Part shown: piece after piece, positions 57,940-64,000 of the stretch
Position numbering within the stretch: position 1 is the stretch's first letter
Layout of the letters: each line of letters opens with the position of its first letter
Source: Theropithecus gelada
Taxonomy: Eukaryota > Chordata > Mammalia > Primates > Cercopithecidae
DNA: 64,000 bases
Assembly (NCBI RefSeq): GCF_003255815.1
Contig: NC_037673.1
Location: 89,757,916 to 89,821,915 of the forward strand
Reading direction: 5' to 3'
Notes under the pieces: model-generated
Database searches by the model: none
What the model saw: the letters and a program-made list of their open reading frames with translations, nothing else
What the model was told of the DNA's origin: nothing
Translations under genes and position numbers: made by a program

Positions 57940-58439
57940 ATTTTAAAAAAGTAAACATGCAACAATGTTGAATCCTTAGAGAGCTTGAAAGAAAGAGAAA
58001 GACAAACAACCACACAGGTAACTTGAAGTAGAGAATTTCTTTTAGTTAAAAAAAAAAAATAAATGACAATACAGTCCTTCCATTAAAACGCATCTACAGA
58101 CATTTCCATATGAATGAAATCCTTCTGAGTGGTAAAACTCAAGCTAACATACATGTTAAAAGTGGTTTTTCTCCAACTGATAAAACTTTGGCAGAGGCAA
58201 ATTCCATCCTCAAGCCTTTCATGCAGTGCAGGAGAAAAGGTTTTTAGAATAAAAGAGAATAAACAAGCATAAGAAAAAAATCAAATAAAAAATAAAGATG
58301 AATACAAATTTTTATGAAAGAAAACAATGCCAGATCTGGTTCTTTTTCAAGAAAATCAGGTTTTATAAAATAAAACAAACAATATTTTATAGAAGTTTGG
58401 AGAAAATGTAGTATGTAAAAATCACATCTTAAAGACAAA
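57940..58439. other. Single-copy stretch, nothing recognised
   Basis: The sequence is AT-rich with an A-rich patch near 58049-58060. No gene is seen. Confidence 0.5.
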
Positions 58440-58760
58440 AGAGGTGGACTTTTGCTGTGTTAAAATGTTTATGGATGAGTCTAGTTTGACAATTTAGCCT
58501 GTTGGATGTGACTTTCACAGTCTGTTGGCAGTTTGTAGGCAAGCCATCACACCTGTGACTCTGCGGTTGATTAATGAGTCTTTCAGCTCATTGCTACCAT
58601 CTGAAGAAGGGCTATGGCCTTTCTGAGCTTCACTGGTTTATTCCCCTTAACTGCAGTCCTGCCAAGGTACTTCCATAAGAAAATCACACCTGGTGAAAGC
58701 TAATGAAAACCTCAATATGTCGTTTTCCAGACAAGTCAAAAAGCATGTAAAACTAGACAA
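58440..58760. promoter_or_regulatory. Candidate regulatory block with two T-box half-sites
   Basis: The sequence is repeat-free and less AT-rich than its flanks. TCACACCT, a T-box half-site, occurs in the same direction at 58547-58554 and 58684-58691. A homeodomain-like TTGATTAATGAG lies between them near 58567. Function is inference from motifs only. Confidence 0.2.
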
Positions 58761-60069
58761 AAGACGTATTCAAGTAACATGAATGTAGTTTTGTCATAAC
58801 CTGCCAATCCAAAGAGTAACATTTAAAAAAAAAAAAAAGCTTTCCTCAATGACATTTCCTAGTATCAACTTTAAGACTGATGATTCTGAATTATGTGCCA
58901 TAAGAGGACTTCTGTAATGCCAGCTCTTTTGCTATACACAATATCTATTTTCATCAGAACTAGGAAGTTCTTAGTTCATAACGAGATCATCATTTAGTTT
59001 TTATTATCTATAAATGTTTAATCCAACTGTGGCATTTTAAAGTCTTGTTTCAAATTCCCCGCCTTCAGTTGGCCGGTATTCTTATAGCTTTTTCTTGAGT
59101 GCAAGGCAGCACTGCAACTGCTTTTTTCCCAATCCTGCTCTGCACACTGAAAAGCCTTTTAAAACATAAGCACGAATTTCCTCCCTAACCTCTTAAAATA
59201 AAGTGCAAACTAGAGAATAAGGTGGGAAGGGAGAGACAGGGAACTGAAAGAGAGGATAAACCAAAGGTCTGTGGCTAAAACAGTCTAGTATAGGGTAAAG
59301 TGGTGGGAAATAAAGGAAACATGGAAGACAGTAATCTCTTGCCCTGAAGGCCTGTATACTATAGCTTCATTTCTGGAGAACTAGTTATTTCCAAAACATC
59401 AATAATATTCAAATAAATACTAAAATTCATTTTAAAGATAAATACCTGTTTTTCTTTACTTTGGATTTCAGGCAATATTCCCTTCCTCTAGCTACATATA
59501 TAGGGCAAAGTTTAGCTGTATTTAAATGGCAGAAAGAATCACAAAACTCTAAGTACTATGAATAAATGGGTAGCAAAGAAACAAAAGTTTCCATTTCAAC
59601 AATTTCCATTTTCTGATCCATGATATTAACACAACTTTGTATCATTGAACCCATTATCAGCAGACATTTCCCTGAGTTGGAAGGGTACTTGCATAATATT
59701 CTGGTGCAGTTATTCACCACCAGGTTTCCATTCATCTGAAATTATTATTTCTACACAGTTTACCAAAACTATTAAAAGAAATATTTTTCTTTATTCTATC
59801 ATGGCATGAACTAAGGATAATTCTTCATTATCATCACAATCATTGCTATTTTTCTAGTTTCCTATTCGATGCCTATACTAAGAATCATGAAATGAAAACT
59901 ATTTAGCAATTTACTAATCAATTAGTAATTCTATGATGTTTTATGGAAGGACTGATTTTGGCTGATAAAAACATTGATTCTTTTAAGACTTACCTGAATA
60001 ATGTGAACAATGACTAAGCATTTACAAAGTGTTCAATCATTTGAACAAATTTTCAAATTGCAATATAAA
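58761..60069. other. Single-copy stretch, nothing recognised
   Basis: No gene or confident repeat is seen. An A14 run lies near 58825-58838. Confidence 0.5.
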
Positions 60070-60230
60070 TGATTTCAATCCTGGCTACAAATTTTAACCA
60101 CATTGGAAAATTTTTTAAAGTAATTACAATTGTTGTCCCACCCCAGAGATTCTGATTTAATTGGTTGGTGAGAGGCCTGGGCATTTTTAAAAATCTCTTC
60201 CCACATTATTCTAATGTGCAACTAAGGCTA
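60070..60230. mobile_element. MER5A-like hAT-Charlie MITE
   Basis: 'tcctggctacaaattttaac', 'tcccaccccagagattctga', 'tttaattggttggtgagagg', 'cctgggcatttttaaaaatc' and 'cattattctaatgtgcaact' are the near-palindromic MER5A body. The terminal CAGTGGTTCTCA ends are lost or decayed. Confidence 0.7.
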
Positions 60231-60399
60231 AGTACCATAAGTCTGTATAATAATCCTCATGTTTATTTTGCTGACATAAAATAATAAAATACTCAGTCCT
60301 ACCAGCCAAAAGTGATGTCTCAAATTAAGTTGAAAAATGGAATGATCAGTCTTTGGAATTTTTAGACTAATTACTATGGTTTATAAGAAAGTATGCTGA

Positions 60400-60546
60400 G
60401 GCCATGTGCAGTGGCTCACGCCTGTAATCCTAATACTTTGGGAGGCCAAGATGGAATGATTGCTTCAGGTCAGGAGTTCAAGACCAGCCTGGTCAATATA
60501 GTGAGACCTCCATCTCTAAAAAAAATAAAAATAAAATAAATAAAAG
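60400..60546 (+). mobile_element. Alu left monomer (FLAM or truncated AluJ)
   Basis: A single left arm, GGCCATGTGCAGTGGCTC to 'tgagacctccatctctaaa', ends in an A-rich tail with no right arm. Possible flanking repeats, AAGAAAGT, occur at 60386 and just after the tail. Confidence 0.75.
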
Positions 60547-60554
60547 AAAGAAAG

Positions 60555-60690
60555 TGTTCTGGACCTTGAGGCGGAGACCCTGGGCTTGAATTATTGCTCA
60601 ACTACCTATTAGCTCTCTGACTTCAGTAAGTCCCTCAAAACAAATGTTTTCTAATCCATGAAATGGGAAAATTAATATTTCTTCCAGCTT
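60555..60690 (+). mobile_element. MIR SINE
   Basis: 'gaccctgggcttgaattatt', 'ctacctattagctctctgac', 'taagtccctcaaaacaaatg' and 'aatccatgaaatgggaaaat' follow MIR order. Confidence 0.75.
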
Positions 60691-61236
60691 TAAAACCATG
60701 TTCTCAAGTAATTTCCAACAATGCAGAATGCAGTTCTTAAATACTAATCAGAGAAATTTGATTCCATATAGTAATGGTGGGATTTAAACTAGGGTGAGCA
60801 AATGTTTGTCACTTAAGCTACCACCATTCTCTTTTCTTGTCTGTGGCAGACATTGCTAATTGATTACAGCACTACAGAAAAATCGCTATTCTCCTGGAGT
60901 CTACACTCAATATAAAACTATTTTCTGTTTGGGAGTTAAGTGCTCATTAGCTGTTCTATTTTAAGAGATGATGTAATGGAGTGGTTAGCAGGGGACCAAA
61001 AATGTCCAGAGAATAAAAAATTCTTAGCACAGTTCAGGAGCAAGTACATCATGACTCACGACATGTGAATTAGGTCCTAAAGGCAGGCATAGCCCCACAG
61101 AGGGATGGTCTATTTCTACTAACCAAACTTACTATCATAACCCGGCTTCTGATGGCAATTCACTGAGAGGGAAAGAATTACCAGATCTACTTGAAGTTGT
61201 ATTTTTCCTGTAATTAGTAAAACAGAACTCTAATTT
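60691..61236. other. Single-copy stretch, nothing recognised
   Basis: No gene or confident repeat is seen. Confidence 0.5.
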
Positions 61237-64000
61237 TCTTTTTTTATCCTTTTTTTTTATTATTATACTTTGAGTTCTAGGGTACATGTGCATAATGTGC
61301 AGGTTTGTTACATATGTATACTTGTGCCATGTTGGTGTGCTGCAGCCATCAACTCGTCAGCACCCATCAACTCGTCATTTACATCAGGTATAACTCCCAA
61401 TGCAATCCCTCCCCCCTCCCCCCTCCCCATGATAGGCCCCGGTGTGTGATGTTCCCCTTCCCGAGTCCAAGTGATCTCATTGTTCAGTTCCCACCTATGA
61501 GTGAGAACATGCAGTGTTTGGTTTTCTGTTCTTGTGATAGTTTGCTAAGAATGATGGTTTCCAGCTGCATCCATGTCCCTACAAAGGACACAAACTCATC
61601 CTTTTTTATGGCTGCATAGTATTCCATGGTATATATGTGCCACATTTTCTTAATTCAATCTGTCACTGATGGACATTTGGGTTGATTCCAAGTCTTTGCT
61701 ATTGTGAATAGTGCCGCAATAAACATACGTGTGCATGTGTCTTTATAGCAGCATGATTTATAATCCTTTGGGTATATACCCAGTAATGGGATAGCTGGGT
61801 CATATGGTACATCTAGTTCTAGATCCTTGAGGAATCGCCATACTGTTTTCCATAATGGTTGAACTAGTTTACAATCCCACCAACAGTGTAACAGTGTTCC
61901 TGTTTCTCCACATCCTCTCCAGCACCTGTTGTTTCCTGACATTTTAATGATCGCCATTCTAACTGGTGTGAGATGGTATCTCATTGTGGTTTTGATTTGC
62001 ATTTCTCTGATGGCCAGTGATGATGAGCATTTTTTCATATGTCTGTTGGCTGTATGAATGTCTTCTTTTGAGAAATGTCTGTTCATATCCTTTGCCCACT
62101 TTTTGATGGGGTTGTTTGTTTTTTTCTTGTAAATTTGTTTGAGTTCTTTGTAGCTTCTGGATATTAGCCCTTTGTCAGATGAGTAGATTGCAAAAATTTT
62201 CTCCCATTCTGTAGGTTGCCTGTTCATTCTGATGGTAGTTTCTTTTGCTGTGCAGAAGCTCTTTAGTTTAGTTAGATCCCATTTGTCAATTTTGGCTTTC
62301 GTTGCCATTGCTTTTGGTGTTTTAGACATGAAGTCTTTGCCCATGCCTATGTCCTGAATGGTACTACCTAGGTTTTCCTCTAGGGTTTTTATGGTATTAG
62401 GTCTAACATTTAAGTCTCTAATCCATCTTGAATTAATTTTCGTATAAGGAGTAAGGAAAGGATCCAGTTTCAGCTTTCTACTTATGGCTAGCCAATTTTC
62501 CCAGCACCATTTATTAAATAGGGAATCCTTTCCCCATTTCTTGTTTCTCTCAGGTTTGTCAAAGATCAGATGGCTGTAGATGTGTGGTATTATTTCTGAG
62601 GACTCAGTTCTGTTCCATTGGTCTGTATCTCTGTTTTGGTACCAGTACCATGCTGTTTTGGTTACTGTAGCCTTGTAGTATAGTTTGAAGTCAGGTAGCG
62701 TGATGCCTCCAGCTTTGTTCTTTTGACTTAGGATTGTCTTGGAGATGCGGGCTCTTTTTTGGTTCCATATGAACTTTAAAGCAGTTTTTTCCAATTCTGT
62801 GAAGAAACTCATTGGTAGCTTGATGGGGATGGCATTGCATCTATAAATAACCTTGGGCAGTATGGCCATTTTCACAATATTGATTCTTCCTATCCATGAG
62901 CATGGTATGTTCTTCCATTTGTTTGTGTCCTCTTTTATTTCACTGAGCAGTGGTTTGTAGTTCTCCTTGAAGAGGTCCTTTACATCCCTTGTAAGTTGGA
63001 TTCCTAGGTATTTTATTCTCTTTGAAGCAATTGTGAATGGAAGTTCATTCATGATTTGGCTCTCTGTTTGTCTGTTACTGGTGTATAAGAATGCTTGTGA
63101 TTTTTGCACATTAATTTTGTATCCTGGACTTTGCTGAAGTTGCTTATCAGCTTAAGGAGATTTGGGGCTGAGACAATGGGGTTTTCTAAATATACAATCA
63201 TGTCATCTGCAAACAGGGACAATTTGACTTCTTCTTTTCCTAACTGAATACCCTTGATTTCTTTCTCTTGCCTGATTGCCCTAGCCAGAACTTACAACAC
63301 TATGTTGAATACGAGTGGTGAGAGAGGGCATCCCTGTCTTGTGCCAGTTTTCAAAGGGAATTTTTCCAGTTTTTGCTCATTCAGTATGATATTGGCTGTG
63401 GGTTTGTCATAAATAGCTCTTATTATTTTGAGGTACGTTCCATCAATACCGAATTTATTGAGCGTTTTTAGCATGAAGGGCTGTTGAATTTTGTCAAAAG
63501 CCTTTTCTGCATCTATTGAGATAATCGTGTGGTTCTTGTCTTTGGTTCTGTTTATATACTGGATTATGTTTATTGATTTGCGAATGTTGAACCAGCCTTG
63601 CATCCCAGGGATGAAGCCCACTTGATCATGGTAGATAAGCTTTTTGATGTGCTGCTGAATCCGGTTCGCCAGTATTTTATTGAGGATTTTTGCATCGATG
63701 TTCATCAGGGATATTGGTCTAAAATTCTCTTTTTTTGTTGTGTCTCTGCCAGGCTTTGGTATCAGGATGACGCTGGCCTCATAAAATGAGTTAGGGAGGA
63801 TTCCCTCTTTTTCTATTGATTGGAATAGTTTCAGAAGGAATGGTACCAGCTCCTCCTTGTACCTCTGGTAGAATTTGGCTGTGAATCCATCTGGTCCTGG
63901 ACTTTTTTTGGTTGGTAGGCTATTAATTATTGCCTCAATTTCAGAGCCTGCTATTGGTCTATTCAGGGATTCAACTTCTTCCTGGTTTAGTCTTGGAAGA
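61237..64000 (-). mobile_element. Young L1PA-type LINE-1, 3' part; runs off the window
   Basis: From a T-rich tail at 61237-61259 the plus strand shows the reverse complement of an L1PA 3' UTR. It includes a C-rich strand of the G-rich tract at about 61407-61428 and an unusual doubling of CCATCAACTCGTCA near 61346-61378. ORF2 then runs to the window edge. Sequence agreement with recent primate L1s is high throughout, so this is the youngest L1 here. The 5' half lies outside the window, so its full length and 5' end are unknown. Confidence 0.95.
61655..64000 (-). pseudogene. L1 ORF2 (RT and C-terminal part), disabled
   Basis: ORF2 of L1 encodes an endonuclease and reverse transcriptase that copy the element into the genome; the endonuclease part is outside the window. 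Read from 64000 leftwards the frame is open to a nonsense codon, TAA at 63294-63292 (GAA in related L1s). The RT catalytic FADD codons are at 63213-63202, after that stop. A one-base deletion near 63125 then shifts the frame. The rest is open as a 484-codon frame ending at 61655, where a TGG codon has become TGA about 60 codons before the usual end. The C-terminal CX3CX7HX4C pattern is intact near 61880-61930. Three lesions make it non-functional. Confidence 0.9.

Noticed and set aside
27419..60546. Short frames inside Alu copies
   Set aside because: They are the usual chance frames of Alu sequence and its reverse strand. No exonisation signal could be established.
61305..61619. 104-codon frame on the plus strand
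   Set aside because: It is the opposite strand of the L1 3' UTR and ORF2 end, so it is a shadow.
1..64000. tRNA, rRNA, snRNA or Y-RNA genes or pseudogenes
   Set aside because: I looked for recognisable cores on both strands by eye and found none apart from the tRNA-derived MIR SINEs and 7SL-derived Alus.
1..64000. A new defence, mobile or metabolic gene system
   Set aside because: All long frames are explained by L1, L2, Alu or simple repeats. Nothing in gene arrangement suggests an operon or gene cluster.

Overview
This is AT-rich, repeat-laden mammalian nuclear DNA from a primate. I found no protein-coding exon, tRNA or rRNA gene, or CpG island that I can support. The Alu at 29907-30208 carries the base changes typical of Old World monkey AluY copies, so my best guess is a cercopithecid such as a macaque, baboon or guenon. 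The window reads as intergenic or deep intronic sequence.

Layout. Positions 1 to about 27,400 contain no Alu at all. This part holds mostly single-copy sequence with old mammalian repeats (MIR and L2 fragments, plus an L2 copy split by an L1 3' end at 18960-20432) and simple repeats. It also has several repeat-free blocks that look like candidate cis-regulatory DNA: an X-box near 14727, a 16-bp palindrome at 11795 and an inverted MEIS/TGIF-like pair at 13585. A well-formed polyadenylation signal on the minus strand at about 4270-4352 suggests that a minus-strand transcript could end there.

Positions 27,400 to 42,850 are a dense nest of retrotransposons. Two old L1M copies on the plus strand have been split by Alus (AluS, AluJ-like and AluY) and by younger minus-strand L1PA copies. 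One L1PA copy has a 5' inversion and matching 9-bp target duplications. A 478-base uninterrupted purine tract (GAAA/GGAA) lies in one of the old L1 copies. Positions 42,850 to 48,000 hold L2 pieces, two Tigger-type DNA transposon fragments and a minisatellite whose units shorten in 6-base steps. Positions 48,000 to 54,250 carry an L1-in-L1 nest, a MIR, four Alus and an L1PB/L1MA-type copy. Positions 54,250 to 61,236 are mostly single-copy, with MER5-type, MIR, Alu and LTR-like repeats. From 61,237 to the window end is the 3' part of a young L1PA-type element on the minus strand, with an ORF2 carrying three disabling lesions.

There is no gene set working together here. What can be read is the order of transposon insertions (from who interrupts whom, and from target-site duplications) and a few candidate regulatory sites. 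I saw no sign of a new biological system. Repeat family names come from memory of consensus sequences and should be taken as class-level calls unless stated otherwise.
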